A stretch of 64,000 bases of DNA from Hyphomicrobiales bacterium (lineage in GTDB: Bacteria > Pseudomonadota > Alphaproteobacteria > Rhizobiales > Rhizobiaceae). The position numbers were made by a program, and so were the translations under genes. Each line of letters opens with the position of its first letter. Within the stretch, counting starts at the first letter, position 1. This document shows, piece by piece, positions 35,765-44,901 of the stretch. The notes below the pieces were generated by a model. It worked only from the letters and a program-made list of their open reading frames with translations. It was not told where the DNA came from and ran no database searches. The stretch lies in the NCBI GenBank assembly GCA_900473915.1, contig UCNG01000022.1, forward strand, positions 1 to 64,000, read 5' to 3'.

Positions 35765-36715
35765 ATGACGACACGGCTTTACTGGCATCCGATCTATCTG
35801 GAACATTTGACACCGCCCGGCCATCCCGAGCGTCCGGATCGCATCCGGGCGCTGATGAGTGAACTGGAGGGGCCGGATTTCTATCGGCTCGACCGGGTTG
35901 AAGCACCGCGCGCCGACGAGACGGGTGTGCTTCTTGCGCATCCGGAAGAACATCTGGAAGCGATACGCGCCGGAATACCCGAGCCTTCTCCGGACGAGGA
36001 GGCACCGGCGCCCGTGGTGCGGCTCGACGGCGACACTTATGTCAGCCCGAAAAGTCTGGAAGCCGCGCTGACGGCAATCGGTGCGGCCACGGCTGCGGTC
36101 GATGATGTATTTTCGGGTGCTGCAAATAATGTGTTCGTTGCGGCTCGCCCGCCGGGACATCATGCCGAACGTTCCACAGCAATGGGTTTTTGCCTTTTCA
36201 ACAATGTTGCGATTGCTGCACGCCATGCACAGCGCCGCCACGGTGCCGAGCGCGTCGCCATCGTCGATTGGGACGTGCATCACGGAAACGGAACGCAGGA
36301 TATTTTCAAGGACGATCCAAGCGTCCTGTTCTGCTCGACGCATCAGTTTCCTTTATATCCCGGCACGGGTGCGAAGGATGAAACCGGCGTCGGCAATATC
36401 TTCAATGCGCCGCTTTCCCCCGATACCGGAAGTCGCGAATTTCGCGAGGCATTTAATAGTCGTGTATTGCCTGCCTTGGACAATTTCCGGCCAGATTTGA
36501 TCCTTATTTCGGCGGGCTTCGATGCTCATTTTCGCGATCCGCTGGCCGAGCTTAATCTTGACGAAGCGGATTTTGATTGGGCGACGGGCAAGCTCATGGA
36601 GCGGGCAGAAAGGTTCTGCGATCACCGGCTAGTGAGTGTGCTCGAAGGTGGATATGATCTAGAGGGCTTGTCGCAGTCCGCGTCTACGCATATTACGCGG
36701 CTGTTGAAAGGATGA
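35765..36715 (+). CDS. Histone deacetylase family protein (acetylpolyamine/acetoin-utilisation type hydrolase)
   Basis: A zinc hydrolase of the arginase/deacetylase fold, 316 residues. The family motifs RPPGHHAERSTAMGFCLFNN, DWDVHHGNGTQDIF and ISAGFDAHF contain the His/Asp zinc ligands and catalytic His pair. Bacterial members deacetylate small amines or proteins. It is followed after three bases by xseB, an arrangement commonly seen before dxs in this order. ATG at 35765 gives the family length; the open frame continues upstream over ribB. Confidence 0.92.
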   Translation: MTTRLYWHPIYLEHLTPPGHPERPDRIRALMSELEGPDFYRLDRVEAPRADETGVLLAHPEEHLEAIRAGIPEPSPDEEAPAPVVRLDGDTYVSPKSLEAALTAIGAATAAVDDVFSGAANNVFVAARPPGHHAERSTAMGFCLFNNVAIAARHAQRRHGAERVAIVDWDVHHGNGTQDIFKDDPSVLFCSTHQFPLYPGTGAKDETGVGNIFNAPLSPDTGSREFREAFNSRVLPALDNFRPDLILISAGFDAHFRDPLAELNLDEADFDWATGKLMERAERFCDHRLVSVLEGGYDLEGLSQSASTHITRLLKG

Positions 36716-36718
36716 ATC

Positions 36719-36973
36719 ATGGTAACCGAACCGTCCAACGCCGACATTGCGGTAATGAGCTTCGAGGATGCGCTGAAGCAGCTTGAGAAGATCGTCGACG
36801 ATCTGGAGCGGGGCGACGTGCCGCTGGAGGAATCCATTCGCATCTATGAGCGCGGCGAAGCCCTGAAGAAGCATTGCGACGCGCTTCTGAAATCCGCCGA
36901 GGACAAGGTGGAGAAAATCCGCATTGGCCGCGATGGGCAGCCGGTCGGAACGGAACCGCTGGACCCTGAGTAA
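36719..36973 (+). CDS. xseB: Exodeoxyribonuclease VII small subunit
   Basis: XseB binds XseA to form exonuclease VII, a single-strand DNA exonuclease. The 84-residue sequence has the family coiled-coil: [54 protein letters not shown]. It is coupled to the upstream deacetylase gene (3-base gap). Confidence 0.95.
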   Translation: MVTEPSNADIAVMSFEDALKQLEKIVDDLERGDVPLEESIRIYERGEALKKHCDALLKSAEDKVEKIRIGRDGQPVGTEPLDPE

Positions 36974-36994
36974 TATCGGCCAGAGTGTTTCCGG

Positions 36995-37513
36995 TCAGAA
37001 GAGCGTTTTGAGCTGGGTGACGTAAGGTGCCAGAACGCCGCTCAGCATGTAGGGGCCAAGTCCCCAGGCAAGCGTCCATCCTGCAGCGCCGACAATATTG
37101 GCGGCCAGAAAATGCAGCGGGTTCATCTTCATTGAACCCGCAACGATGCCGTTAAGCTGCCGCAGCAGCACGACGAAGCGCGCCGTTGCGACCACATAAA
37201 TTCCCTTGCTGTCGAAGAGTTTTTCAAACTGCTCCAGACGTTCCGGCGTGAGTTTGACGAGATGGCCGTATCGCAAGATCAGTCGGCGTCCACCAAAACG
37301 CCCGATCAGATAGCCTGTGCAATCACCTAGCACCGCGCCAACAAAAACCGCGAGAAGCACAGCTTCGATGTTCTGCGTTCCGTGCAGCGCAAGCAGCGAG
37401 CTTGCTATGAGGGCGCTTTCGCCGGGCAAGGGGGCGCCGAATGATTCAAAATATACGATAAAGAAAAGCGCCAGCGCGCCATATGCGGCAATATAAGGTT
37501 CCAGAAAGCTCAT
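36995..37513 (-). CDS. DedA family membrane protein
   Basis: A 172-residue membrane protein of the DedA/SNARE-associated family; some members flip undecaprenyl phosphate or phosphatidylethanolamine. It begins MSFLEPYIAAYGALALFFIVYFESFGAPLPGE, with the family's E-x-FGAPLPGE motif, and the inner RFVVLLRQLNGIVAGSM region. ATG at 37513 was chosen; the frame runs to 37567 over a repeat. It is convergent with xseB and belongs to an accessory block between xseB and dxs. Confidence 0.88.
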   Translation of the reverse strand: MSFLEPYIAAYGALALFFIVYFESFGAPLPGESALIASSLLALHGTQNIEAVLLAVFVGAVLGDCTGYLIGRFGGRRLILRYGHLVKLTPERLEQFEKLFDSKGIYVVATARFVVLLRQLNGIVAGSMKMNPLHFLAANIVGAAGWTLAWGLGPYMLSGVLAPYVTQLKTLF

Positions 37514-37540
37514 TGAATTGCAGGTCTTTCGGCAAATGCC

Positions 37541-37568
37541 GATCTGATTACAGTCAGATCGAAACACG
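37541..37568. repeat. Copy of dispersed repeat B
   Basis: The inverted repeat GATCTGATTACAGTCAGATC followed by GAAACACG resembles the elements at 63007 (CTGATTCAGTCAGATCGAAACGCG) and 43671. It lies just before the DedA start, on the 5' side. Confidence 0.6.
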
Positions 37569-37570
37569 AT

Positions 37571-37595
37571 AAAAGGCCCCGGACGAGCCGGAGCC
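37571..37595 (-). terminator. Terminator of the GlsB-type gene
   Basis: GGCCCCGG (37575-37582) pairs with CCGGAGCC (37588-37595) with one mismatch, and TTTTA follows on the minus strand. It is 20 bp after the stop of the GlsB-type gene. Confidence 0.65.
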
Positions 37596-37615
37596 TGAAA
37601 TCTGTATCTATCACA

Positions 37616-37879
37616 TCAACCGATGGAACGCTTGCCGGTAATTGCGTGGTATACCCACAACACGATTATTGAGCCGACTATCGCAATAACAAGGCTGATC
37701 GGATCGAACGCGCCGGTGACGCCACGTCCAAAAAGCTGAGACGAAATCACACCGCCGACGATGGCGCCGACAATGCCGAGAGCAATATCCAGGAAAAGGC
37801 CCTGGCCGCTTTTATTGACAATCTTGCTGCCGATGAAGCCGGCAATCAAGCCTAGTATTATCCAGCTTATAACAGACAT
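37616..37879 (-). CDS. GlsB/YeaQ/YmgE family stress membrane protein
   Basis: An 87-residue protein of three hydrophobic helices: SVISWIILGLIAGFIGSKIV, FLDIALGIVGAIVGGVISSQLF and ISLVIAIVGSIIVLWVYHAI. This is the transglycosylase-associated (YeaQ) family often induced by stress; molecular function is unknown. It is divergent from the YidB-like gene. Confidence 0.85.
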   Translation of the reverse strand: MSVISWIILGLIAGFIGSKIVNKSGQGLFLDIALGIVGAIVGGVISSQLFGRGVTGAFDPISLVIAIVGSIIVLWVYHAITGKRSIG

Positions 37880-38043
37880 CTAATATCTCCCGATGCGTAA
37901 ATACACTTTTTGCATCACGCACTTAGGAAATTTTCACACTGCTACAAAATTTGCAAGGTATAATGCTTGTCAAAATGGGAAACCCATTTACCTTTATCTT
38001 ACCGAATGCACAGTTGGCATCGGATAACAGGGAGTATCGTGTG

Positions 38044-38604
38044 ATGGGAAGTTATGACGACAACTCGGGCAATTCGCCTATTCCCGGCGGAAGCCTGGCG
38101 AAGCCGGTTCTGATTGCGCTCGGCGCCCTGCTGATCGGCAAGATGCTGAAGGGCCATGGCGACGATACGGCGGCTGCTCCGGCGCAGCCTGTGCCGGTGC
38201 CGGACCAATCGCAGGCAGGCGGCGGGCTGCTCGGCGGCATCCTTGGCGGGCTTGGGGGGCTGCTCGGTGGTGCGGCTGCCGGAAATGCTTCTGCGGCTCC
38301 CTCCGCGCCGGGACCTCTCGGCGGCGGACTTGGCGGTCTCCTCGATCAACTCAAGCAGGCTGGTCTTGGCGACAAGGTGGATTCGTGGGTTGGTCAGGGT
38401 TCCAATCATCCAATCGAGCCAGGGCAGCTTGGCGATGCGCTCGGCCAGAAAACGCTCAGTGAAATTGCGGCGCATGCCGGCATCGATCAGCAGGAGCTTC
38501 TGGACCAGCTCTCGCAGGTGCTGCCGGGCTTGGTGGACAAGCTGACGACGAACGGACAGGTCCCCGACACCAGCGCGCTTTCCAAGCTGTTGCAAGGGCG
38601 CTGA
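38044..38604 (+). CDS. YidB/DUF937 family protein
   Basis: A 186-residue protein with a short hydrophobic segment (KPVLIALGALLIGKML), a Gly-rich stretch (GGGLLGGILGGLGGLLGGAAAG) and a C-terminal YidB-like domain (LSEIAAHAGIDQQELLDQLSQVLPGLVDKLTTNGQVP) as in DUF937. The function is unknown. GGGAG precedes both ATG 38044 and an adjacent in-frame GTG at 38041. It ends at a strong terminator. Confidence 0.8.
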   Translation: MGSYDDNSGNSPIPGGSLAKPVLIALGALLIGKMLKGHGDDTAAAPAQPVPVPDQSQAGGGLLGGILGGLGGLLGGAAAGNASAAPSAPGPLGGGLGGLLDQLKQAGLGDKVDSWVGQGSNHPIEPGQLGDALGQKTLSEIAAHAGIDQQELLDQLSQVLPGLVDKLTTNGQVPDTSALSKLLQGR

Positions 38605-38625
38605 CAGGATTTTGCATGGAGACTG

Positions 38626-38657
38626 AACCGCACCGCTCGCCGGTGCGGTTTTGTTTT
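38626..38657 (+). terminator. Intrinsic terminator of the YidB-like gene
   Basis: AACCGCACCG (38626-38635) pairs with CGGTGCGGTT (38641-38650), followed by TTGTTTT. Confidence 0.85.
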
Positions 38658-38728
38658 GAATGCGCTTTCGATAAACTGCAATCAGCTCTTATATAAGCTC
38701 TACAGATTAATGGCTGGAGTCGCGTTTC

Positions 38729-39649
38729 ATGAGTTTCTTTCCGTGTCCTGATCCGGTTCTTGGCGACAAGACCTCGGTCGATAGCATCGAAACGCTGGTC
38801 ATCCCGCGTACAAGCGACATTGGCGGGCTGGAAGTGCGGCGCGCTTTGCCAACGGTGCGTCGCCGTCTGGTGGGGCCGTTCATTTTCTTCGATCGCATGG
38901 GGCCGGCTGTTCTGCGCGATGGCGATGCGCTGGATGTGCGCCCGCATCCGCATATTGGCCTTTCCACGGTGACCTATCTTTTTGACGGGCATATCCGGCA
39001 TAGGGATAGTCTCGGCACTGAAATGGTCATCCGTCCTGGTGATGTGAACCTGATGACGGCAGGCCGGGGCATTGTGCATTCGGAACGGTCGCCGGAAGAG
39101 GAACGCAACGGACCGTTGTCGATTTCCGGTATTCAGACATGGCTCGCGCTTCCTGACGCACTGGAAGAAATCAACCCGGAATTTTTTCATACCAATGCTC
39201 CCGATCTGCCGGTGATGGAGGACCGTGATTTTTCCGGCCGCCTGATCATGGGGGCCATGCTGGGGCTGAAGTCTCCGGTGATCCAGCACGCCGATACGCT
39301 CTATGCAGATATTCGAATTGAGCCGAACGGACGTTTCCCGATCCCGCCCGTGGCTGAAGAACGTGCTATCTATACGTTGCAGGGCAATGTCGGCATTGGC
39401 GGAGAAGTGTTCCCGCCTGATCGCTTGCTGGCCTTTCGTCCCGGCGACGATATCGTAGTGCAGGCCGGACCGAAGGGAGCGCATATCATGCTTTTTGGCG
39501 GTGCGGCCCTTGGCTCGAAGCGCTATGTATGGTGGAATTTCGTATCCTCTTCACGGGAGAGGATTGAGCAGGCCAAGGAAGAATGGCGAACCGGGCGTTT
39601 TGATATTGTGCCCGGTGACGAAAAGGATTTCATACCTTTGCCTGAATGA
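38729..39649 (+). CDS. Pirin family protein
   Basis: A bicupin of 306 residues. The metal-binding signature HPHIGLSTVTYLFDGHIRHRDSLG and GRGIVHSE holds the His/Glu ligands of the N-terminal cupin, and a second cupin follows. Bacterial pirins can be quercetin dioxygenases or regulators of central metabolism; the role here is unknown. It stands between the YidB-like gene and dxs. Confidence 0.9.
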   Translation: MSFFPCPDPVLGDKTSVDSIETLVIPRTSDIGGLEVRRALPTVRRRLVGPFIFFDRMGPAVLRDGDALDVRPHPHIGLSTVTYLFDGHIRHRDSLGTEMVIRPGDVNLMTAGRGIVHSERSPEEERNGPLSISGIQTWLALPDALEEINPEFFHTNAPDLPVMEDRDFSGRLIMGAMLGLKSPVIQHADTLYADIRIEPNGRFPIPPVAEERAIYTLQGNVGIGGEVFPPDRLLAFRPGDDIVVQAGPKGAHIMLFGGAALGSKRYVWWNFVSSSRERIEQAKEEWRTGRFDIVPGDEKDFIPLPE

Positions 39650-39743
39650 AATGAATTGAGTTGGGACACGATGTCTCCCTGCTTGATCCCGTCGCGTAGC
39701 TGCTATACCGACAACAAGGCCGAACCAGAAACAGGTTGTTTTA

Positions 39744-41660
39744 ATGTCCCGACCCCTGACCCCATTGCTCGACAAGGCGCCGACCCCGGATCGCCTGCGT
39801 GCATTGCCGGAATCCGACTTGCCGCAGCTCGCGCAGGAATTGCGCGCGGAGTTGATCGACGTGGTTTCGACCACTGGCGGGCATCTGGGCGCGGGACTGG
39901 GTGTGGTGGAACTGACCGTGGCATTGCACCATGTCTTCGACACCCCGCACGACCGCATCATCTGGGACGTTGGCCATCAGGCCTATCCGCACAAGATTTT
40001 GACCGGGCGTCGCGACCGCATCCGCACATTGCGCCAGACCGGCGGCCTTTCTGGTTTCACCAAGCGCACTGAAAGCGAATATGATCCTTTCGGGGCGGCG
40101 CATTCGTCGACATCGATTTCGGCTGGCCTCGGCATGGCCGTCGCATCCGATCTTTCGGGCGAAAAGCGCAATGTGATTGCCGTCATCGGCGATGGTTCCA
40201 TGTCGGCGGGCATGGCCTATGAAGCGATGAACAATGCCGGTGCGCTCGATGCGCGCCTTATTGTCATCCTCAACGATAATGACATGTCGATTGCGCCGCC
40301 GACCGGCGCAATGAGTGCATATCTGGCACGTCTCGTTTCTGGCAAGACTTACCGCAGCGTCCGCGAAGCCGCCAAGCAGGTCGCCAAAAAGCTGCCGAAG
40401 TTCCTTCAGGACAAGGCCCGCAAGTCGGAAGAATATGCGCGTGCCTTTTTCACTGGCGGCACGCTGTTTGAAGAGCTTGGCTTCTATTATGTCGGCCCCA
40501 TTGACGGGCATAATCTGGATCATCTGCTGCCGATCCTGAAAAATGTGCGCGACACGCAGGAAGGCCCGGTGCTGATCCACGTGGTCACGCAAAAGGGCAA
40601 GGGTTATGCGCCTGCGGAAGCCGCCGCCGACAAATATCACGGCGTCAATAAATTCGACGTCATAACCGGTCAGCAGTCGAAACCGCCCGCAAATGCGCCG
40701 AGCTATACCAAGATTTTCGGCACCAGCCTGATCGAAGAAGCCCGTCACGACGACAGAATAGTGGCGATCACTGCCGCCATGCCGTCGGGCACCGGGCTTG
40801 ATCTTTTTGGCGAGGTGTTCCCGCAGCGCACATTCGATGTCGGCATTGCCGAGCAACATGCGGTGACTTTCGCCGCCGGTCTCGCAAGTGAAGGTTTCAA
40901 GCCGTTCTGTGCGATCTATTCCACCTTCCTGCAGCGCGGCTACGATCAGGTCGTGCACGACGTTTCGATCCAGAACCTGCCGGTGCGCTTCCCTATCGAC
41001 CGCGCCGGTCTGGTTGGGGCCGATGGCCCGACCCATGCAGGCTCGTTCGATACAGGATTCCTTGCCGCTCTTCCCGGTTTCGTGGTGATGGCCGCTTCAG
41101 ACGAGGCCGAGCTGCGCCATATGGTGCGCACGGCCGCTGAATATGATGAAGGTCCGATTTCCTTCCGCTATCCGCGCGGCGATGGTGTCGGTGTCGATCT
41201 GCCGGAACGCGGGCAACTGCTTCAAATCGGCAAGGGGCGCATCGTGCGCGAAGGCACGAAGGTTGCGCTGCTGTCCTTCGGGACGCGCTTGCAGGAATGC
41301 CTTGCCGCCGCCGATGAACTGGGGGCTGCCGGTCTTCCGACCACGGTTGCTGATGCACGTTTTGCCAAGCCGCTCGATCATGATCTGATCCGCCGTCTGG
41401 CGCGTGAGCATGAAGTGCTGGTGATGGTGGAAGAGGGTGCGGTTGGCGGTTTTGGCAGCCACGTGCTGCAATTCCTCGCCACGGACGGACTTCTGGATCG
41501 TGGCCTCAAAGTGCGCGCGCTGGCCCTGCCGGACAGCTATCAGGATCACGGCAAGCCGGACGCCATGTATGCCGAGGCCGGTCTCGACCGGGCGGGCATC
41601 GTACATGCGGCGTTTTCCGCTCTTGGCCGCGACCAATTGACTACCTCCCACCGTGCCTGA
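39744..41660 (+). CDS. dxs: 1-Deoxy-D-xylulose-5-phosphate synthase
   Basis: DXS condenses pyruvate and glyceraldehyde 3-phosphate with thiamine diphosphate, the first step of the MEP pathway whose later kinase ispE is also in this window. The 638-residue protein carries [16 protein letters not shown], the ThDP motif [18 protein letters not shown], and the transketolase-type [17 protein letters not shown]. Its stop lies inside the start of tlyA (8-bp overlap), and the three genes dxs-tlyA-rlmD form one operon. Confidence 0.97.
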   Translation: MSRPLTPLLDKAPTPDRLRALPESDLPQLAQELRAELIDVVSTTGGHLGAGLGVVELTVALHHVFDTPHDRIIWDVGHQAYPHKILTGRRDRIRTLRQTGGLSGFTKRTESEYDPFGAAHSSTSISAGLGMAVASDLSGEKRNVIAVIGDGSMSAGMAYEAMNNAGALDARLIVILNDNDMSIAPPTGAMSAYLARLVSGKTYRSVREAAKQVAKKLPKFLQDKARKSEEYARAFFTGGTLFEELGFYYVGPIDGHNLDHLLPILKNVRDTQEGPVLIHVVTQKGKGYAPAEAAADKYHGVNKFDVITGQQSKPPANAPSYTKIFGTSLIEEARHDDRIVAITAAMPSGTGLDLFGEVFPQRTFDVGIAEQHAVTFAAGLASEGFKPFCAIYSTFLQRGYDQVVHDVSIQNLPVRFPIDRAGLVGADGPTHAGSFDTGFLAALPGFVVMAASDEAELRHMVRTAAEYDEGPISFRYPRGDGVGVDLPERGQLLQIGKGRIVREGTKVALLSFGTRLQECLAAADELGAAGLPTTVADARFAKPLDHDLIRRLAREHEVLVMVEEGAVGGFGSHVLQFLATDGLLDRGLKVRALALPDSYQDHGKPDAMYAEAGLDRAGIVHAAFSALGRDQLTTSHRA

Positions 41661-42414
41661 ACCGGTTGGCGATAAGAACCTGCGGCTCGACCAGTTGCTG
41701 GTGGAGCTTGGGCTGTTTGCAACGCGCTCGCGGGCGCGGGATGCAATCCAGCGCGGCACGGTCAAGGTGGAGGGCAAGCCGGTCACCAAGCCGGGCCAGA
41801 CGGTTTTTCGCACGGCAAACATCGCCGTTGACGATCCGGCAAGCGCTTATGTTTCTCGTGCTGCCCTGAAAATAATCGCGGCGCTCGACCATTTCGACGT
41901 CAATGTGAAAGGGCGCACAGCGCTCGACATTGGCGCTTCGACAGGCGGCTTCACGCAGGTGCTTCTGGAGCGGGGTGCAAGTCATGTTCTGGCTATCGAT
42001 GTCGGCCATGACCAGTTGCATGAGTCCCTGCGCGCCGATCCTCGTGTAACCAACAAGGAAGGGCTCAATGCTCGCGGGCTTGAGCTCTCCCATCTGGATG
42101 GGCGCGAAATCGATTGCGTGGTTTCGGATGTGAGTTTCATCTCGCTCAAACTGGCCTTGCCCCCGGCATTGGCCTTGGCGCAAAAAGATGCTATCTGCGC
42201 GCTTCTCGTAAAGCCGCAATTTGAAGCGGGGCGCGAGGCCATCGGCAAGGGCGGCATTCTGCGCGATGCGAAAGATGGCGAACGCATTGCGGAAGAACTG
42301 AAATCATGGCTGGAGACGCAGGCAGGTTGGCGTGCGCTCGGCCTCTGCCCATCGCCTATCGAAGGCGGAGATGGCAATCGTGAATATCTCCTGGCAGGAA
42401 AGAAAGACCGATGA
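41653..42414 (+). CDS. tlyA: TlyA family RNA methyltransferase
   Basis: TlyA is a 2'-O-methyltransferase for ribosomal RNA cytidines; older annotation calls it hemolysin. The 253-residue protein has an N-terminal S4 RNA-binding domain ([23 protein letters not shown]) and a Rossmann-type methyltransferase with [18 protein letters not shown]. The GTG start lies within the last codons of dxs, and its end overlaps the next gene by four bases. Substrate position is inferred from homologues. Confidence 0.9.
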   Translation: MPEPVGDKNLRLDQLLVELGLFATRSRARDAIQRGTVKVEGKPVTKPGQTVFRTANIAVDDPASAYVSRAALKIIAALDHFDVNVKGRTALDIGASTGGFTQVLLERGASHVLAIDVGHDQLHESLRADPRVTNKEGLNARGLELSHLDGREIDCVVSDVSFISLKLALPPALALAQKDAICALLVKPQFEAGREAIGKGGILRDAKDGERIAEELKSWLETQAGWRALGLCPSPIEGGDGNREYLLAGKKDR

Positions 42415-43640
42415 CGACCCAGATTACAATCCGCTCGATTGGCGCGGGCGGCGATGGCGTCGCCAACCTTCCAGACGGCCAGATTTATGTGCCTTTCACG
42501 CTGCCGGGCGAGGTGGCCAATGTCGCGCGTGACAAGAACCGAGCGACGGTTATGGCTCTTCTGGAAACATCGCCTGAGCGTCAGGCGCCCGCCTGCCAGC
42601 ATTTCGAGGATTGCGGTGGTTGCGCCTTGCAACACTGGCAGGATGAACCCTATCGTCTGTGGAAGCGCGAACTCGTTGTCTCCGCGCTGAAGGGGAGGGG
42701 GATTGATGCGGAAGTTGCGCCTCTGGTCGCTTGCCAGCCGCGTACGCGCCGCCGCGCCGTTTTTGCGGCGCGCAAGACGGAGAAGGGCGTCCTGCTTGGC
42801 TTCAATCGTCACTTGAGCCACGAAATCATCGACATCGTTGAATGTGCGGTAACTGTTCCCGAGATCATTGCGCGGCTTGACGATTTGCGTGAAGTTGGTG
42901 CTTTGATCGCGCCTGGCTCCAAGCCCTTCAAGCTGGCGGTGACGTTGACTGCATCCGGTCTTGATCTCGCGGCGAACGGCTGCGGCAAGCTGAGCGACGA
43001 TCAACGGCGCGCGCTGACCGCTCTTGTCATGAAAAAGGGCTTTGCGCGTCTTTCGCATGAAGGCGAAATCATCGTTGAGCCGAAAAAGCCGCTCATTCAC
43101 TTCGGCAAGGTGCCGGTGCCGGTGCCGCCCGGTTGCTTCTTGCAGGCAACGACCGATGCGGAAGAAGCAATGGTGCAGCTGGTGCTGGATCATGTCGGCA
43201 AAGCCAAGCGTGTCGCAGACCTGTTCTGCGGCGTCGGCACATTTGCACTGCGGATTGCGGAAAAGAGCGCGGTTCATGCGGTCGAGAACGACGCGCTGGC
43301 GCTTGCGGCTCTTGATCGAGGCGTGCGCCATGTGCAGGGCTTGAAGCCCGTCTCGGTCGAGCGGCGCGATCTGTTCCGCCGGCCACTGATGCCGAAGGAA
43401 CTGCTGACCTATAATGCCGTGGTTTTCGATCCTCCGCGGGCAGGCGCAGAAGAGCAGGCGCTTGAACTGGCGAAATCCAAGGTGGAAAAGATTGTCGCGG
43501 TTTCGTGCAATCCGGTGACGCTGGCTCGCGACCTCGCCCTTCTGACAAAGGGCGGTTATCGCGTCACGCGTGTCACGCCGATTGACCAGTTTCTCTGGTC
43601 GCCACATGTTGAAGCCGTGGCGACACTGGTAAGAAAGTAA
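42411..43640 (+). CDS. TrmA/RumA-type SAM RNA methyltransferase (RlmD-like)
   Basis: A 23S rRNA or tRNA uracil-5-methyltransferase of the TRAM-plus-Rossmann type, 409 residues. The iron-sulfur motif CQHFEDCGGC supplies cysteines near residues 62-71, and the catalytic cysteine sits in VSCNPVTLARD. The SAM motif VADLFCGVGTFALRIAE is intact. The family includes RlmD, RlmC and TrmA; this position after tlyA is typical of the alphaproteobacterial RlmD-like gene. It is the last gene of the dxs operon. Confidence 0.9.
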   Translation: MTTQITIRSIGAGGDGVANLPDGQIYVPFTLPGEVANVARDKNRATVMALLETSPERQAPACQHFEDCGGCALQHWQDEPYRLWKRELVVSALKGRGIDAEVAPLVACQPRTRRRAVFAARKTEKGVLLGFNRHLSHEIIDIVECAVTVPEIIARLDDLREVGALIAPGSKPFKLAVTLTASGLDLAANGCGKLSDDQRRALTALVMKKGFARLSHEGEIIVEPKKPLIHFGKVPVPVPPGCFLQATTDAEEAMVQLVLDHVGKAKRVADLFCGVGTFALRIAEKSAVHAVENDALALAALDRGVRHVQGLKPVSVERRDLFRRPLMPKELLTYNAVVFDPPRAGAEEQALELAKSKVEKIVAVSCNPVTLARDLALLTKGGYRVTRVTPIDQFLWSPHVEAVATLVRK

Positions 43641-43944
43641 GTCTTCAGCACACACTGATTTGATTTTGGAGCGCCGGCCTGATTGGATCAGATCGGCGCT
43701 TTAACCTTTTGTTTTGACACGCATCTTTTCCGAAAAAATATGTGGCCGAAAATGGCTATTTGCCCGCATGTAGCGCTTGAAAATCGTCATTTTCGCGCCA
43801 TTTAATCGCTAATTATATACTATATGAAAAAGTATATTATGATTGTCGGTTATAGGTGAGTATATATTTCTCTAACTATAAAAATATATTGTATTTTTTT
43901 ATATTTCTGCAATCGTTATTTATTATTTCGAGGAGGGATATAGA
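43641..43944 (+). other. AT-rich intergenic region with a composite repeat
   Basis: This 304-bp stretch starts with normal composition and a composite repeat (43671-43736), then becomes strongly AT-rich from about 43790 to the TTG start of the methyltransferase. A TTGACA at 43714-43719 with a weak AATATG 17 bp later is a possible promoter. No gene is seen. Confidence 0.55.
43671..43736. repeat. Composite intergenic repeat (B then partial A)
   Basis: GCGCCGGCCTGATTGGATC then AGATCGGCGCTTTAA matches the palindromic unit B at 63007, and CGCATCTTTTCCGAAAA at 43720-43736 is the right half of unit A in the inverted orientation. The same two units lie side by side at 62947-63043. Here unit A stops abruptly where the AT-rich segment begins. 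Confidence 0.65.
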
Positions 43945-44721
43945 TTGAGTCATTACACGTTGGATAACTCTTGGTCGGAAGCCGACCGTCGTTTAGGGTT
44001 GCTTGAACTTTATCTTGATGATGGCACAAAAAGGCGTGTTAAGCAGTTAGGGCATGTGGGGCGCGGTTCTCATTGTCTTGAAATTGGAGCTGGACGTGGG
44101 TCCATCGTTAAATGGCTTTCGGAGATTGTCGGGGACACCGGAACTGTAACTGCCATAGATATAAATACGAATTTAATTAGGTCTATAACGTCAAAGAATG
44201 TAAGAATACTGCAACAGGATGTGACAAAAGAACCGATCCCGGTGGAAGAGTTTGATTTTGTTCATGCCCGTTGGACGTTGTGTCATATCTCACATAGAGA
44301 AGAAGTTTTGGAGAAAATTATCCGCGCGTTGCGTCCTGGAGGACTTCTCCTTTTGGAAGAAATTGATTTTACTTCGCTCATTTCCACCCAGAACTCGCCA
44401 TATCGAAAATTTTTCGAGTCCATAGTTAAAATGCTTTCTCGTAGAGGTGGCGATGGAAATTGGGCTCGGTCCCTGGTGGAGCGTATTTCCAAGAGTGAGT
44501 TTAATGGCGTAGGTTTTGAAAGCAATGTGCAGATTATTCAGGGAGGAAGTCTTCTCGGTGAGTTTTGGGCGCTAACGGGGCAACAGCTGCGTGAAGAATT
44601 ACTCGATACCGGACACATCAGTCTGGAGCAATTCAACGAAGCTGTGGCTGCATTAAAAACTCCCAATTGTTTTGGCTTTGGAGGGACCGAAATCGCGAGC
44701 TGGGGCCGGAAGCTGCCTTGA
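43945..44721 (+). CDS. Class I SAM-dependent methyltransferase in an AT-rich, foreign-looking patch
   Basis: A 258-residue methyltransferase with motif I CLEIGAGRGSIVKWLSEIVG and the downstream AIDINTNLI, VRILQQDV and FDFVHARWTLCHI elements, followed by a typical EIDF after LRPGGLLLLE. The N-terminal helix (RLGLLELYLDDGTKRRVKQLG) resembles small-molecule methyltransferases of secondary metabolism. The TTG start has a strong AGGAGGGA site six bases upstream. Codon use (AGG, ATA, AGA, AAA) differs from all neighbours and points to horizontal transfer. The substrate is unknown and no partner genes are adjacent. Confidence 0.85.
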   Translation: MSHYTLDNSWSEADRRLGLLELYLDDGTKRRVKQLGHVGRGSHCLEIGAGRGSIVKWLSEIVGDTGTVTAIDINTNLIRSITSKNVRILQQDVTKEPIPVEEFDFVHARWTLCHISHREEVLEKIIRALRPGGLLLLEEIDFTSLISTQNSPYRKFFESIVKMLSRRGGDGNWARSLVERISKSEFNGVGFESNVQIIQGGSLLGEFWALTGQQLREELLDTGHISLEQFNEAVAALKTPNCFGFGGTEIASWGRKLP

Positions 44722-44858
44722 CAAGCAGCGCGATTTCAGGTGGCGCACAGATATCGGGAAGCGGTGCCGATTTTCTGGCCGAGGTGCATACACAACAACC
44801 GGTTCACGCTTTGGCCGGGAATACCGGGTACGTTTCTTGGTCTCATCTATGAGCAAAG

Positions 44859-44895
44859 AAAACATCTCGCAAACTAGATCACAGTTTGCGAGATG
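44859..44895 (-). terminator. Intrinsic terminator of the LOG gene
   Basis: CATCTCGCAAACT (44863-44875) pairs perfectly with AGTTTGCGAGATG (44883-44895); on the minus strand TTTTC follows. The 13-bp stem is unusually strong and lies just after the stop at 44902. Confidence 0.85.
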
Positions 44896-44901
44896 GATGT
44901 C

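Noticed and set aside
37880-38040. General-stress (EcfG) promoter for the GlsB and YidB genes
   Set aside because: No GGAAC-N16/17-CGTT match could be found on either strand.
44722-44865. Small minus-strand reading frame next to the methyltransferase
   Set aside because: It overlaps the methyltransferase end and the hairpin region, and its composition is not protein-like.
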